DNA of 64,000 nucleotides, taken from Acidiflorens sp963847715. Its GTDB lineage: Bacteria; Acidobacteriota; Terriglobia; Terriglobales; Acidobacteriaceae. The stretch lies in the NCBI GenBank assembly GCA_963847715.1, contig CAWKAZ010000012.1, forward strand, positions 496,001 through 560,000, written 5' to 3'. Below the pieces are notes generated by a model, which saw nothing but the letters and a program-made list of their open reading frames with translations, made no database searches and was not told the origin of the DNA. The position numbers and the translations under genes were made by a program. Of this stretch, positions 15,636-24,942 are shown in pieces; the first letter of the stretch is position 1, and each line of letters opens with the position of its first letter.

Positions 15636-16667
15636 ATGCTTTGGAGAGGTTTTCAAAAACCAAAACGCCTGGCGAGTGACGCAAGCTCGCTTACCGACAA
15701 ATACGGAATGTTCTGGGCGCAGCCGTTTGAGCGCGGATTCGGCACGACGATCGGCAACGCCCTGCGGCGCGTCATGTTGAGTTCGATCGAAGGCGCGGCC
15801 GTAACCGCCGTCAAGATCGAAGGCGTGCTGCACGAGTTCCAGTCCATCCCGGGAGTCGTTGAAGACGCGACCGACATCATCCTCAACATGAAGCAGGTCC
15901 CGTTCAAGCTTGCCGGCGACGGTCCGAAGGCGATCTACCTGCGTGCCGATCAGCCGGGTGTTGTCACCAGCGGCATGATTGAAGCCGATGGCGATGTCGA
16001 AGTGCTCGACAAGGATATCTACATCGCGACGGTCAGCGAGGGTGGCAAACTTGACATGGAGATGCGCCTGAAGCGCGGTCGTGGCTACGTTTCCGCCGAC
16101 AAGAACTTTGAAGAAGATCTGGGCATCGGATTCATTCCGATTGACTCCGTCCACACGCCGGTGCGCAAGTGCAACTACACCGTCGAAGCCGCGCGACTTG
16201 GCCAGATCACCGATTACGACAAGCTGACGGTCGAGGTCTGGACCAACGGTTCGATCACTCCCGGCGATGCACTGGGACTATCCGCAAAGCTGGTGAAGGA
16301 TCATATGAACATCTTCATCAACTTCGAAGAAGAAATCGAAACCGCGTCGGCCAGCGAAGAGCGTCGTCCGGAAATCAAGAACGAGAACCTGAATCGTTCG
16401 GTCGAGGAACTTGAACTTTCCGTGCGCAGCTACAACTGTCTGAAGAACGCTAATATTCAGTCGATCGGCGAACTGGTGCAGAAGACCGAAGCCGAGATGC
16501 TGAAGACGAAAAATTTCGGCCGCAAGTCGTTGAACGAAATCAAGGAGATCCTTTCCTCGATGGGCTTGAGCCTGGGTATGAAGATCGACGAGCACGGCAA
16601 CGCCGTCCCCGGCCCGACTTCGAACCAGGTGCTGCCCGCTTCGGCATACGGCGATAACGATCTGTAG
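15636..16667 (+). CDS. rpoA: DNA-directed RNA polymerase subunit alpha
   Basis: The alpha dimer starts RNA polymerase assembly. The N-terminal domain (residues 1 to about 230) has ERGFGTTIGNALRRVMLSSIEGAAV. A short linker leads to the C-terminal domain (about 250-325) with VEELELSVRSYNCLKNANI and KNFGRKSLNEIKEILSSMGL, which binds UP elements and activators. 343 aa. GAGAGGAGAAACACGA precedes the ATG. Confidence 0.98.
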   Translation: MLWRGFQKPKRLASDASSLTDKYGMFWAQPFERGFGTTIGNALRRVMLSSIEGAAVTAVKIEGVLHEFQSIPGVVEDATDIILNMKQVPFKLAGDGPKAIYLRADQPGVVTSGMIEADGDVEVLDKDIYIATVSEGGKLDMEMRLKRGRGYVSADKNFEEDLGIGFIPIDSVHTPVRKCNYTVEAARLGQITDYDKLTVEVWTNGSITPGDALGLSAKLVKDHMNIFINFEEEIETASASEERRPEIKNENLNRSVEELELSVRSYNCLKNANIQSIGELVQKTEAEMLKTKNFGRKSLNEIKEILSSMGLSLGMKIDEHGNAVPGPTSNQVLPASAYGDNDL

Positions 16668-16677
16668 AGAAAAACAC

Positions 16678-16750
16678 AGTCGTTGGTCGTTGGTCGCGAG
16701 TCGCTAGCTAAGGCTAACGACGGCCGACCGACGACTAGCGACGAACGAGG
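16678..16750. repeat. Inverted heptad array, GTCGTTG type (rpoA-rplQ spacer)
   Basis: Left arm CAGTCGTTGGTCGTTGGTCG and on (16678-16708). Right arm CTAACGACGGCCGACCGACG and on (16714-16746). The frame of rplQ is open through this array, as expected for a unit with no stop trinucleotide in any phase. Confidence 0.9.
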
Positions 16751-16757
16751 GTTTCCC

Positions 16758-17261
16758 ATGCGTCACAAAGTTGCAGGATACAAACTCGGACGGACCACTT
16801 CTCATCGTCGCGCCATGCTGCGCAACATGGTCACGTCAATCATTATGGAAGAGCGCATCGAAACGACGGTGATCAAGGCGAAAGCCGTGCGTCCGTCGGT
16901 CGAGAAAATGATTACCCTCGGCAAGAAAGGTGATCTGGCCGCGCGCCGTAAGGCGGCTTCCTACTTGATGACCGACGAAGCGGTCACCAAACTATTTGAC
17001 ACAGTCGCACCGAGATTCGGTGATCGCAAGGGCGGCTACCTGAGAATCGTCCGCACCGCCTGGCGAAAGGGTGATGGCGCCGAAAAGGCGTTCATCGAAC
17101 TTCTCGGCAGCGAGCAAGTGCTGGATGAGAAGCGTCAAAAGCGCGCCGAAGTCCGCGCCAAGCGCGCAGAAGAAAACCGTAAAGCAATGGAATCAGCCGA
17201 CGCGCAGGCACAGGCGGAAGCCGGCCCTGAGCCAGGCGAAGGTGGAGACAAGAAGGAGTAG
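16758..17261 (+). CDS. rplQ: 50S ribosomal protein L17
   Basis: Tunnel-exit protein. I start at ATG 16758 (MRHKVAGYKLGRTTSHRRAM), the universal N-terminus. An upstream GTG at 16683 would add 25 residues encoded by the repeat and is rejected. The core ends near residue 115. A charged coiled tail (EKRQKRAEVRAKRAEENRKA) then an Ala/Gln/Glu tail bring it to 167 aa. It is the last gene of the superoperon. Confidence 0.95.
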   Translation: MRHKVAGYKLGRTTSHRRAMLRNMVTSIIMEERIETTVIKAKAVRPSVEKMITLGKKGDLAARRKAASYLMTDEAVTKLFDTVAPRFGDRKGGYLRIVRTAWRKGDGAEKAFIELLGSEQVLDEKRQKRAEVRAKRAEENRKAMESADAQAQAEAGPEPGEGGDKKE

Positions 17262-17292
17262 CCAGCCGCAGCGACTGTTTATAACTCCAATG

Positions 17293-17323
17293 AAAAAGGG
17301 CGTCCCCTTTGGACGCCCTTTTT
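17293..17323 (+). terminator. Intrinsic terminator after rplQ
   Basis: An 11-bp perfect stem AAAGGGCGTCC / GGACGCCCTTT with a 5-nt loop is followed by a T-run on the + strand and preceded by an A-run. It ends the ribosomal superoperon and should also work in reverse for the converging gene that ends at 17356. Confidence 0.92.
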
Positions 17324-17355
17324 GCTTTGTTTATCACATCACTCTCGCATCGCCT

Positions 17356-19023
17356 CTACTGTGTCAGCGGTCCACTCACGGTCCCGATGAATCCGGTCTT
17401 GTTATCAACTACAACCAAGCGGATTTCCTTCCCGTTCGGCGGCATATCCACGTCCAGGGGCACCATCAGACCCTTATCCAAAACCTGGGGATAGGTCGCT
17501 GTGTCGAATGTGTGGTCCACTTTTATCGTACGGACCCCAAGGCTCTTGCCCGCTGAGTCGTATACACCTGCATAGAGGACCGCAACAATCCTCTTGCCGC
17601 CGGTCGTGTCTTCTGTACTCAAGCTATGTGCGTCCACCAGGAATAGGGCCCGCGCTTTGCCTGGATCTGTGTGCTTGATCTGTGCCATGAATGACACCTG
17701 TGTTGCTGGCCCGTTCATCAGGAGGGCGCTTGCTGCTTCCTGATCAGCATTCCAGTTCTTATCGGGGGTCGGATCCAAGGCGAAATACCCCTTGCGGAAC
17801 AGGACTTCCGTGTCTCCTCGGTCGAGTTTGACCTTGATGTTGCGGAACTTGCCGTCCCACTTCTTGTTCTCGGGGTAATAGCCGATCGAGTACGAAGCGT
17901 CTTCGTCCGCGACCGCCAAAGCGATACCATCCTTGATCTCATTCTGATTGGTGTAAGCCTTGCCCCCGGTTTCCGCCGCTATGTCCTGCAAGGCAAATGT
18001 GGTGTTGATATCAATCCCTTTCGTCATGATTCCGCGCATATCCACCGGATAAATGGCGATACCGGCGCTCGCCAGGTCTGCCTCGGCGTGCTTAATCGGA
18101 TCCGCGTACCTTGCTACGCGGTCACCGTAAGTACCGGTAATGCGGTTTTTGCCCACTGAATTCTGTCTCACACTCGGAAGATCCGCCAACCGTTCGGCGT
18201 CCGTCATGCCCTGCTCTTGCGGAATGAGATCAAGCGGGAAGTCCGCCGTCAGCCAGACCACCGTCTTACGGCCGGAAAAACCGGAAAGCATGCGCGAGAG
18301 ATCCTGCATAGCCTGCAGAGTGATCACGGTGCGGCGTTCAAGGTTGTAAGCAGCTACCATGCTCTGGAAGCCGGCAAGCTGTGCCTGAGCTATGGAGATT
18401 GCCATCGCGGAGCCGACACTTTGTGCGCTGTCGATCGATAAGCCCGGCGCCGCTGCCCCGGCCTGTAGGATCGGCTGCTCAGGATGCAGATTGTTGATCG
18501 CCCCCATTAGAATCTTTGGATCCGTAGTGAAATTCTGCAGAACCCACAGACGATCCGACAGTGCCATGATTGCGATCGGCCTTCCCGTCTGGCTCTGCTC
18601 CAGCGCGTACTTGATCATCTGAGAGCGGCCATAGGCCTGGTCAAGGAACCCAGAGTTGGCCGCATCCATCAGCAGCACGGTCGGTGGCCCGGCCGCCTTC
18701 AGAGACTCCGGGTGGTTGGAGAGGATACCCGGAGGCGGCGCCTGCGGACTTACCTGAGGTGCGCCCGGCGGTGTGAACGTCGCAATCTTCTGCTTCTTGC
18801 CGTTCTCCTCCACGACGAAATCCTCCGGCTTCAAGTCGGTGATAGGCTGGCCCTTCTTGCTCCTAACCACCACGTCGACCACAACGAGGCGTGTGTTGGA
18901 GCGGACTGTGAAGCCGGGAACCTCGTCAGATGCCTGCTGGGCACGTAAGATCATCGGGCCCGAGGCTAGATTTAGAATAAGGACTGAGGCGACTGAAATC
19001 CGAAAGGGCACCTTACTCAACAT
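17356..19023 (-). CDS. Secreted VWFA-related protein of acidobacterial type
   Basis: A 555-aa exported protein with a signal peptide (residues 1 to about 28, ending ILRAQQ). Residues 40-80 (TRLVVVDVVVRSKKGQPITDLKPEDFVVEENGKKQ) are the hallmark of a VWFA-related family expanded in Acidobacteria. The expected metal site is degenerate: VLLMDAANSG replaces DxSxS. The last third looks like a beta domain. Function is unknown; adhesion or protein binding in the envelope is possible. GGAGG precedes the ATG. It converges on the ribosomal operon. Confidence 0.85.
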   Translation of the reverse strand: MLSKVPFRISVASVLILNLASGPMILRAQQASDEVPGFTVRSNTRLVVVDVVVRSKKGQPITDLKPEDFVVEENGKKQKIATFTPPGAPQVSPQAPPPGILSNHPESLKAAGPPTVLLMDAANSGFLDQAYGRSQMIKYALEQSQTGRPIAIMALSDRLWVLQNFTTDPKILMGAINNLHPEQPILQAGAAAPGLSIDSAQSVGSAMAISIAQAQLAGFQSMVAAYNLERRTVITLQAMQDLSRMLSGFSGRKTVVWLTADFPLDLIPQEQGMTDAERLADLPSVRQNSVGKNRITGTYGDRVARYADPIKHAEADLASAGIAIYPVDMRGIMTKGIDINTTFALQDIAAETGGKAYTNQNEIKDGIALAVADEDASYSIGYYPENKKWDGKFRNIKVKLDRGDTEVLFRKGYFALDPTPDKNWNADQEAASALLMNGPATQVSFMAQIKHTDPGKARALFLVDAHSLSTEDTTGGKRIVAVLYAGVYDSAGKSLGVRTIKVDHTFDTATYPQVLDKGLMVPLDVDMPPNGKEIRLVVVDNKTGFIGTVSGPLTQ

Positions 19024-19131
19024 ACAACCTCCGTGGGTGGGTGCAAATCAAAGAATCACTCGGAATGTACCGTGTTCCCGTCCCTTTAGCAAACCTTACC
19101 GTCCGTTTCCACCGGCGATATCGCCTCCGAT

Positions 19132-19160
19132 TTGCCTGATGCAGAGTAGCTCCCTACAAT
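19132..19160 (+). promoter_or_regulatory. Promoter of guaB
   Basis: A sigma70-like pair: TTGCCT (19132-19137), 17-bp spacer, TACAAT (19155-19160). Transcription would begin about 12 bases before the guaB ATG, so the leader is very short and has no clear Shine-Dalgarno site. Confidence 0.7.
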
Positions 19161-19179
19161 AGAACTCAATCCAAAATTT

Positions 19180-20688
19180 ATGATTCATTTTCCGGTCCCC
19201 GAAGCCCTTACTTTTGACGACGTATTACTCTTGCCGGCGCGCTCTGAAGTTGTGCCCGCTACCGCCAACACGCAGACCCACATTACCCGCAAAATTGCGC
19301 TGAACATTCCCATCATCAGCGCCGCCATGGACACCGTGACCGAATCGCACATGGCGATAGCCCTTGCCCAGCAGGGAGGCCTCGGCATCATTCATCGCAA
19401 CCTGACCATCGAGCAGCAGGCGAATGAAGTCGACAAAGTGAAACGGTCAGAGAGCGGCATGATTGTCGATCCGGTCACGATGTCTCCCGATGCCAAGGTT
19501 TCCGACGCGCTCGAAGTCATGCAGAAATACAAAATTTCAGGCGTACCCATCACACAAAAAGATGGCCGGCTCGTCGGCATTCTCACGAATCGCGACCTCC
19601 GCTTCGAGACGCGCTTCGATGTGCCGATCAGCAAAGTGATGACGCAAAAAAACTTGATCACGGTCCCGGTCGGCACCACGCTCGAGCAGGCCGAAGAGAT
19701 TCTGCACGAGCACCGCGTCGAAAAGCTGCTGGTAGTCGACGACAAGTACAACCTCAAGGGCCTGATCACGGTTAAAGATATCCAGAAGAAACTCAAGTAT
19801 CCCGGCGCCGCCAAGGATGCTCAGGGACGCCTGCGTGTCAGTGCCGCCATCGGGGCCACCGGCGACTTCCTCGAGCGCGCACAGGAACTGGCAAAAGCGA
19901 AGGTCGATGTGCTGGCCATTGATAGCGCTCATGGGCACTCCTCTCTGGTGCTCGAAGCGGTGAAGCAGGTGAAATCCAAACTGCCGGAGGTCGAGCTGAT
20001 TGCCGGCAACGTCGCGACTTTCGATGGTGCCTGCGATCTGGTGAAGGCAGGCGTGGACGGCGTGAAAGTCGGCATCGGACCAGGCTCAATTTGCACGACT
20101 CGCATCGTCACCGGTGTAGGCGTTCCGCAAATCACCGCCATAGCCGAAGCCTCCCGCGCCGTGCGCGACAGCGGCGTGCCGATCATTGCGGACGGCGGCA
20201 TTAAGTATTCCGGCGACATCGTCAAAGGGCTCGCTGCAGGCGCTTCCGCCGTAATGATCGGATCGATGTTTGCGGGTACTGATGAAAGCCCGGGGGAGTT
20301 GATCCTGTATCAAGGCCGCACGTTCAAGTCGTATCGCGGCATGGGATCTCTCGGAGCCATGGCCGCTGGATCCAGCGAACGCTATTTCCAGAATTCCGAC
20401 GGAGATTCCTCAACCGGTTCGCCGGTCCTGGGCGAAGACTTGAACCGGCTCGGCAAGCTAGTGCCGGAAGGCATTGAAGGCCGCGTTCCTTACCGCGGAT
20501 CAGTGTCGATGATCGTGCATCAGATGGTCGGCGGCCTGAAGTCGGGCATGGGATATTGCGGTTGTCAGACCGTCGGGGAGTTGCAGCAGAAAGCCCGATT
20601 CGTCCGCATCAGCGCCGCAGGGTTGCGCGAGAGCCATGTGCACGACGTGATGATCACCCGCGAAGCTCCGAACTACGCGGCCGAATGA
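19180..20688 (+). CDS. guaB: IMP dehydrogenase
   Basis: Oxidises IMP to XMP, the committed step of GMP synthesis. 502 aa. The N-terminal LTFDDVLLLPARSEV is typical. Two CBS domains lie at about residues 95-205 (VTMSPDAKVSDALEVM and ISKVMTQKNLITVP). The catalytic Cys is in GPGSICTTRIVTGVGVPQ, followed by the flap region and YRGMGSLGAM. Its stop overlaps the next gene's start (ATGA). Confidence 0.97.
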   Translation: MIHFPVPEALTFDDVLLLPARSEVVPATANTQTHITRKIALNIPIISAAMDTVTESHMAIALAQQGGLGIIHRNLTIEQQANEVDKVKRSESGMIVDPVTMSPDAKVSDALEVMQKYKISGVPITQKDGRLVGILTNRDLRFETRFDVPISKVMTQKNLITVPVGTTLEQAEEILHEHRVEKLLVVDDKYNLKGLITVKDIQKKLKYPGAAKDAQGRLRVSAAIGATGDFLERAQELAKAKVDVLAIDSAHGHSSLVLEAVKQVKSKLPEVELIAGNVATFDGACDLVKAGVDGVKVGIGPGSICTTRIVTGVGVPQITAIAEASRAVRDSGVPIIADGGIKYSGDIVKGLAAGASAVMIGSMFAGTDESPGELILYQGRTFKSYRGMGSLGAMAAGSSERYFQNSDGDSSTGSPVLGEDLNRLGKLVPEGIEGRVPYRGSVSMIVHQMVGGLKSGMGYCGCQTVGELQQKARFVRISAAGLRESHVHDVMITREAPNYAAE

Positions 20689-21188
20689 AAGACGAGACAG
20701 ATTTGAAGAACGACCTCAATGTGTCTCGCCCCAACCTTGCGCGCGCCTGGTGGCCAGCAGCCGTCTGGGTCGTGCTGATCACCTTTGAGTCCACCGACTA
20801 CTTTTCCTCTAACAACACCGGCAGCATGCTCTACATGCTGCTGACGCGTCTGTTCGGCCACATCAATCTGTACAATTTCCTCGTATTCCATCACTACCTG
20901 CGGAAAACGGGACACGTTGTCGGCTATGGCATGTTGGCTCTTCTTCTGCTGCGCGGATGGCGCGCCACCCTCGATCAATACAACCGCCAACTTGGACGCA
21001 CCGTCGTACTGTCCTGGCTGGGCACCGTCTTCGTGGCGGCGATGGACGAATGGCACCAGAGCTACATTCCCTCGCGCACCGGCACCTGGCGCGACGTAGT
21101 ATTAGACAGCACCGCCGGTCTAACCTTCCTTCTGATCGCCTATGCGTGGTTAAACCGGAAGAAGTCCAAAGAAGAAGTCCAAAGATGA
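20685..21188 (+). CDS. VanZ family membrane protein
   Basis: 167-aa protein with about four hydrophobic segments. It carries the family motif in its last third, DEWHQSYIPSRTGTWRDVVLDSTAG. VanZ-like proteins are membrane proteins of poorly known role; the founding member gives low-level teicoplanin resistance. I start at ATG 20685, overlapping guaB by four bases, so it is translationally coupled to guaB. The link to GMP synthesis is unexplained. Confidence 0.85.
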   Translation: MKDETDLKNDLNVSRPNLARAWWPAAVWVVLITFESTDYFSSNNTGSMLYMLLTRLFGHINLYNFLVFHHYLRKTGHVVGYGMLALLLLRGWRATLDQYNRQLGRTVVLSWLGTVFVAAMDEWHQSYIPSRTGTWRDVVLDSTAGLTFLLIAYAWLNRKKSKEEVQR

Positions 21189-21192
21189 CGGC

Positions 21193-21229
21193 CCCAGGTT
21201 CGCGTCCGTCTTTTGGACGCTAACCTGGG
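21193..21229. terminator. Hairpin between converging genes
   Basis: CCCAGGTT-C-GCGTCC (21193-21207 region) pairs with GGACGC-T-AACCTGGG (21215-21229) with a single mismatch. It lies exactly between the stop codons of the VanZ and MFS genes and may serve both strands. No long T-run is present, so efficiency is uncertain. Confidence 0.6.
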
Positions 21230-21234
21230 CGGAA

Positions 21235-22527
21235 TCAGGTTGCTCTCGAATTCAGGACCGGTCGCCCAGGCGTACGATGCGCGAGCAGCGCAACCGCCGA
21301 GACGGTAGCGATCCCGGCCGAAAAATAGAACGGCACCGCCGGACCGTAAAACTTCCAAAGCGCTCCTGTGATCACGCTCGAGAGCAGCGTAGTGACGCTG
21401 GTGAAAAACGAAAAAATTCCGAGAGCCCGCCCGCGCACTTCAACCGCCACGCTTTCCACCACCAGCGCCTTGAGCACGGCGTTGGTCAGCGCGTAGAAGA
21501 GTCCGTAAAAAGCCATGGTCAGCCAGATCGCGAGATGCGACGGCGCGAGCGCGAAGACAAAATAAGAGATAGCGAAAACGAGGTATCCGGCCGCGGCAAT
21601 CGTCGACCGCGAAAACCGGTCGCTGAACTTGCCCGCCGGCCACGAGAACAATGTGAACATGATGTTGAACACCAGCCCGAGCAGAGGCGCCTGCGAAGCC
21701 GGGATGCCGATGTTTCCCGCGCGCAGCACCAGAAACATGTCGCTGGAATTTGCGAGCGAAAATAATGTGACCACCACCAGCACGTAATAGAACCCGCCCG
21801 GCAATTTTGGAAACCATTCTGCATTGCTCGTGTGGGGACGGGCGCCCTCGCCCGTCTGAGCCGAGCGAACCGGGGCCCCCGACAAGCCCGGTGTTGGCTT
21901 GGCGGGGTGGAGAAGCTCGGCGGCTGTCGACGGTGCGCCACGCCGATGCACCTCCCGAATTCCCACCCACGCCACAATCACGCACAACGCCCCCGGCAGC
22001 GCCGCCCCCGCGAACACGCCGCGCATTCCGAAGCGGCCAATCACCGCCAAAGCCAGCAGCGGGCCCGCGATCGCTCCAGCCGAATCCATGGCTTGAATCA
22101 AGCCATAAGCCGAGCCGAGGTTGGAGTCGTCCACCGACTCGGCCACCATCACGTCGCGCGCGGTTCCGCGAATGCCCTTCGCAAAGCGATCAGAAAAGCG
22201 AATGCCAAGAATCTGCCACCACGACGAAGCCAGCGCCAGCAGCGGCTTCACCGCATTGGCCACGATGTATCCGCCCACCACAATCGGTTTGCGCTCGGAA
22301 ACCTTATCGGTCACATAGCCGGAAAAAAGCTTCGCGAACGAAGCCACGCTCTCGGCAACGCCTTCGATGATCCCGAGTTGCGCTGGCCCTGCGCCAAGCG
22401 ACGCAAGAAAGGCAGGCAACACCCAGTACGCCATTTCGCTGGCCGTGTCGTTGAGAAACGACGTTAGGCCGAACGCGTAGACGTTGTGCGGCGTCGATTG
22501 AGTGGAAAGTGTCGGCTGGGCGTCCAT
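21235..22527 (-). CDS. MFS transporter
   Basis: 430-aa integral membrane protein with about 12 helices and the loop motif GYVTDKVSERKPIVVGGY between helices 2 and 3 (a variant of the MFS A-motif), repeated in weaker form as GKFSDRFSRSTIAAAGY. A proline/serine-rich central loop (about residues 205-240) separates the two six-helix halves. Substrate cannot be predicted; the sequence resembles drug or metabolite efflux members. Confidence 0.88.
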   Translation of the reverse strand: MDAQPTLSTQSTPHNVYAFGLTSFLNDTASEMAYWVLPAFLASLGAGPAQLGIIEGVAESVASFAKLFSGYVTDKVSERKPIVVGGYIVANAVKPLLALASSWWQILGIRFSDRFAKGIRGTARDVMVAESVDDSNLGSAYGLIQAMDSAGAIAGPLLALAVIGRFGMRGVFAGAALPGALCVIVAWVGIREVHRRGAPSTAAELLHPAKPTPGLSGAPVRSAQTGEGARPHTSNAEWFPKLPGGFYYVLVVVTLFSLANSSDMFLVLRAGNIGIPASQAPLLGLVFNIMFTLFSWPAGKFSDRFSRSTIAAAGYLVFAISYFVFALAPSHLAIWLTMAFYGLFYALTNAVLKALVVESVAVEVRGRALGIFSFFTSVTTLLSSVITGALWKFYGPAVPFYFSAGIATVSAVALLAHRTPGRPVLNSRAT

Positions 22528-22546
22528 GAACGATTTACTAGGTTTT

Positions 22547-22645
22547 GTATCAGGGTATCGCTTGAGCGATACCGTAACTTCTTTGATTTCAGAATGCCCC
22601 TTTAGGGGCTGGCCATCCGAACCGATGTTTTCAGCAAACTGTCTA
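22547..22645. repeat. REP/MITE-like element, copy A
   Basis: Contains TTGTATCAGGGTATCGCTTG with hairpin GGTATCGC-TTGA-GCGATACC, then CCCCTTTAGGGGCTGG and TTTTCAGCAAACTGT. These blocks appear in the same order in copy B at 25045-25152. It lies just upstream of the MFS gene. Confidence 0.8.
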
Positions 22646-22670
22646 GCCGCTGTGGAGATGCAGAAGGGTA

Positions 22671-24164
22671 TTAGTTCGTGCCCAAGTCGAGCATAGTGGA
22701 AATCTCAGGCTGCGCGGGCAGAGCTTCCGAATGCGCTGCCGGGCCTTTTGTTCCTGCGCGCGTTCCGATTCCAATCTGCATGGCAGTATTTTTCGGGAAC
22801 TCCACTTCGCGTCCGCGGGCGATGAAATGCGAATAGATCGACACCGCAGCCCCGTAGGCCCCCATGGTGGTGCCGAAGGTGCGCGAACGCACGGCCGCTC
22901 CTAATACCATTCCAACCAGCTTGAATCCTCCTAAGCCGCCTGCGGCGCCACCACTCGGATTTTCGTTAATTTTGTCGCCGTCGCGATCAGGACCCCCTCG
23001 CGTGGCCACCACCGCCAGTCCGAGCGAGATGGCGGTTCCCAGGTAACGCGTCTTCGAGGTCGTCGCCTCCGCGCCACCTTCAGAATCCAGTTTCACATTA
23101 GCGTTTTTGCCTGCCTGCACGCCCTCTAGTGTCGATACAACTTTTTGTTCGATGCCGTCCGGAGGAACCACTCCCGAAAATGCGATGCGCAGCTGTCCGT
23201 TCTTTTTCATTCGCCGTGCCGGTTGCGCCTGTTTCACAGTTCCCTTCAAACGGCTGCCTTGCGGAAGAATCAATAGATCGCCGTCCATCAACGGCTGTGA
23301 GAGGACGGCCTCAATGTTCTGCCCCGCGTGCGCGGATGCTGAGGAGAGTGGCGTGACCAGGCGTGCATGAACCACGCTGCCCTCGGGAATCGCGCTGCCG
23401 ATCGAGGTGGCCATTGGCACGGTCATCACTTCGCTGCCAAATTCCAGCGGCTCATCCAACTCGGCGAAATAAACGGTGCCCGCCGGAATGTATTGCCGAT
23501 GAACTGGCAGTTGCGCCTCGCCGTAGCGTTCCAGACGCTGAACCTTCCCCGGCGTGTGCAACTGCTCCATCGCCTTGTCCCACTCCTGATGCGCCTGCTG
23601 CTTGGCTTCGTCAACCTTCTTTGAAGCTGCGTCTTTCACCACGTTCTTCTTTTCTTTTTCGTTCGCGGCAGTCACAAGTTCGATCACGTGACCCGACCCT
23701 GGAGTCACGCTCGCATGCAGCGGAAGGCGTTTCCCATCGGCCAGCACCAACTCGTCGAATCCGATTTCTACTTTTTTAACCGGCGTAAAGTCGGCGTTTA
23801 ACACCGCCCGGGTGCGCGTGCTTCCCGACACGTTCTCAATCTCCGTAATCTTGCCGATGACCTCGGATCCTACCGGGACCACGATGTGGTCGAACGCATA
23901 AACGGGCTCCATGATGCGTCCATGCACCGACTGGCCAACCTTCTTCACCCGGATTTCCCGATCCAGCGCGATTTGCAGCGGTGTGCCCTTGGCGGCGGTC
24001 AGAGAAACGGTTTGTGGCGGAGCAGGCTCGTACACTGCGGGGGGAGTTGCAGGTCTTCGGGCCGAGCCAGGTGTGAGTTGAGGAATTGGCGCGTCTTGAG
24101 CCTGGCTGGCGTAGATGCAGGTGAAAGTAAGCAGAATCGCCCCGAATGCCCGAGCTGGTGCCAT
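22671..24164 (-). CDS. Secreted protein with VirB10/TrbI-like repeats
   Basis: 497-aa protein with a signal peptide (MAPARAFGAILLTFTCIYAS). I start at ATG 24164, which has GGAGA 8 bp upstream, rather than the TTG at 24188. Three segments share the pattern 'hydrophobic-G-S/T-V ... L..P ... LPxGS.LxGxV' (for example VPVGSEVIGKITEIE, IPEGSVVHARLVTPLSS, LPQGSRLKGTVKQAQ), reminiscent of the VirB10/TrbI barrel. A Gly-rich hydrophobic region lies at about residues 385-440. No secretion-system neighbours are present. Function unknown. Confidence 0.6.
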   Translation of the reverse strand: MAPARAFGAILLTFTCIYASQAQDAPIPQLTPGSARRPATPPAVYEPAPPQTVSLTAAKGTPLQIALDREIRVKKVGQSVHGRIMEPVYAFDHIVVPVGSEVIGKITEIENVSGSTRTRAVLNADFTPVKKVEIGFDELVLADGKRLPLHASVTPGSGHVIELVTAANEKEKKNVVKDAASKKVDEAKQQAHQEWDKAMEQLHTPGKVQRLERYGEAQLPVHRQYIPAGTVYFAELDEPLEFGSEVMTVPMATSIGSAIPEGSVVHARLVTPLSSASAHAGQNIEAVLSQPLMDGDLLILPQGSRLKGTVKQAQPARRMKKNGQLRIAFSGVVPPDGIEQKVVSTLEGVQAGKNANVKLDSEGGAEATTSKTRYLGTAISLGLAVVATRGGPDRDGDKINENPSGGAAGGLGGFKLVGMVLGAAVRSRTFGTTMGAYGAAVSIYSHFIARGREVEFPKNTAMQIGIGTRAGTKGPAAHSEALPAQPEISTMLDLGTN

Positions 24165-24199
24165 TTGAATTCTCCGCGCGAACCCCAAGATTGACTACT

Positions 24200-24227
24200 A
24201 TTGTAGGGCAATCATCGACCGCCCCAA
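24200..24227 (-). promoter_or_regulatory. Candidate promoter of the secreted VirB10-like protein
   Basis: On the minus strand, TTGGGG is followed after 16 bp by a good -10 element TACAAT (complement of 24200-24205). It is placed about 35 bp before ATG 24164. Confidence 0.45.
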
Positions 24228-24326
24228 GCAGTAATCTTTAGGATGCAATTGGCGAGGCCAGAGCGATTAAGAAACAGCGAATCTGGCTCAATTCAGCCCG
24301 CGAATCATGGGGCAGCTCGGGGGGTT

Positions 24327-24365
24327 CCTCCGTGTGCCCCTGTGTCCTCCGCGGTCACTGGTTTT
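24327..24365. repeat. Dispersed CTCCGTG-type repeat
   Basis: CCTCCGTGTGCCCCTGTGTC followed by CTCCGCGGTCACTGGTTTTG. Similar sequences occur at 27553-27597 and 63925-63956, always in spacers. They share the CCTCCGTG block. Confidence 0.55.
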
Positions 24366-24413
24366 GAAGTGTCTAGAATACCCGACCACCCATTTCCAGT
24401 AGAATGGAATCAC

Positions 24414-24854
24414 ATGGCCGAACGTACTTTCTCCCTCGATGAAGCGCAGACGCTCCTCCCGATTCTGGAGTCACTACTCCGCCAGGCGATCAACGGCAAG
24501 AAGCTGATCGAAGAAGTAGACGCCGAGTTGCAGGAGATGGCGCACCGCGTTTTTCTCAACGGAGGCACGCTTCTGAACGTTGTTCATTTAGCGCGGCGCA
24601 AAGCAGAGCGCGAGAAGGCGATTCGCCGAATCAAAGATGCCCTCGCCGAAATTGACGCGACCGGCGTCCAGGTCAAAGACCTCGATATCGGATTGCTAGA
24701 TTTCCCCTGCAAGGTAGAAGGCGAAATTCTCCTGCTCTGCTGGAAGCTGGGAGAAGCATCCATAACGCACTGGCACGGCACGGAAGAAGGCTTCGCCGGC
24801 CGCAAGCCAATCGACCAGCGAATCGCAAACGCGGGCAAGAAAAAGCCGAAGTAA
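24414..24854 (+). CDS. DUF2203 family protein
   Basis: 146-aa soluble protein. It begins MAERTFSLDEAQTLLPILESLL and contains the GVQVKDLDIGLLDFPCKVEGEILLLCWKLGE block and WHGTEEGFAGRKPI, the conserved core of this uncharacterised family. A longer frame upstream (from 24243) covers a spacer repeat and is not used. No function is known. Confidence 0.85.
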   Translation: MAERTFSLDEAQTLLPILESLLRQAINGKKLIEEVDAELQEMAHRVFLNGGTLLNVVHLARRKAEREKAIRRIKDALAEIDATGVQVKDLDIGLLDFPCKVEGEILLLCWKLGEASITHWHGTEEGFAGRKPIDQRIANAGKKKPK

Positions 24855-24942
24855 GCGTTAGTTATCCGTTGAAGATTCCTGCACGGCCGGAAAGGGCACG
24901 AGTTCCACAGTCCGCGGAAAAACCCACGAATGCGTGCATCGC

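Noticed and set aside
16683..16757. N-terminal extension of L17 from a GTG
   Set aside because: The 25 residues are encoded by the heptad array; ATG 16758 gives the universal L17 start.
21807..22467. Plus-strand ORFs of 187-211 codons
   Set aside because: They are antisense to the MFS transporter, with Arg/Pro-rich composition typical of shadow frames.
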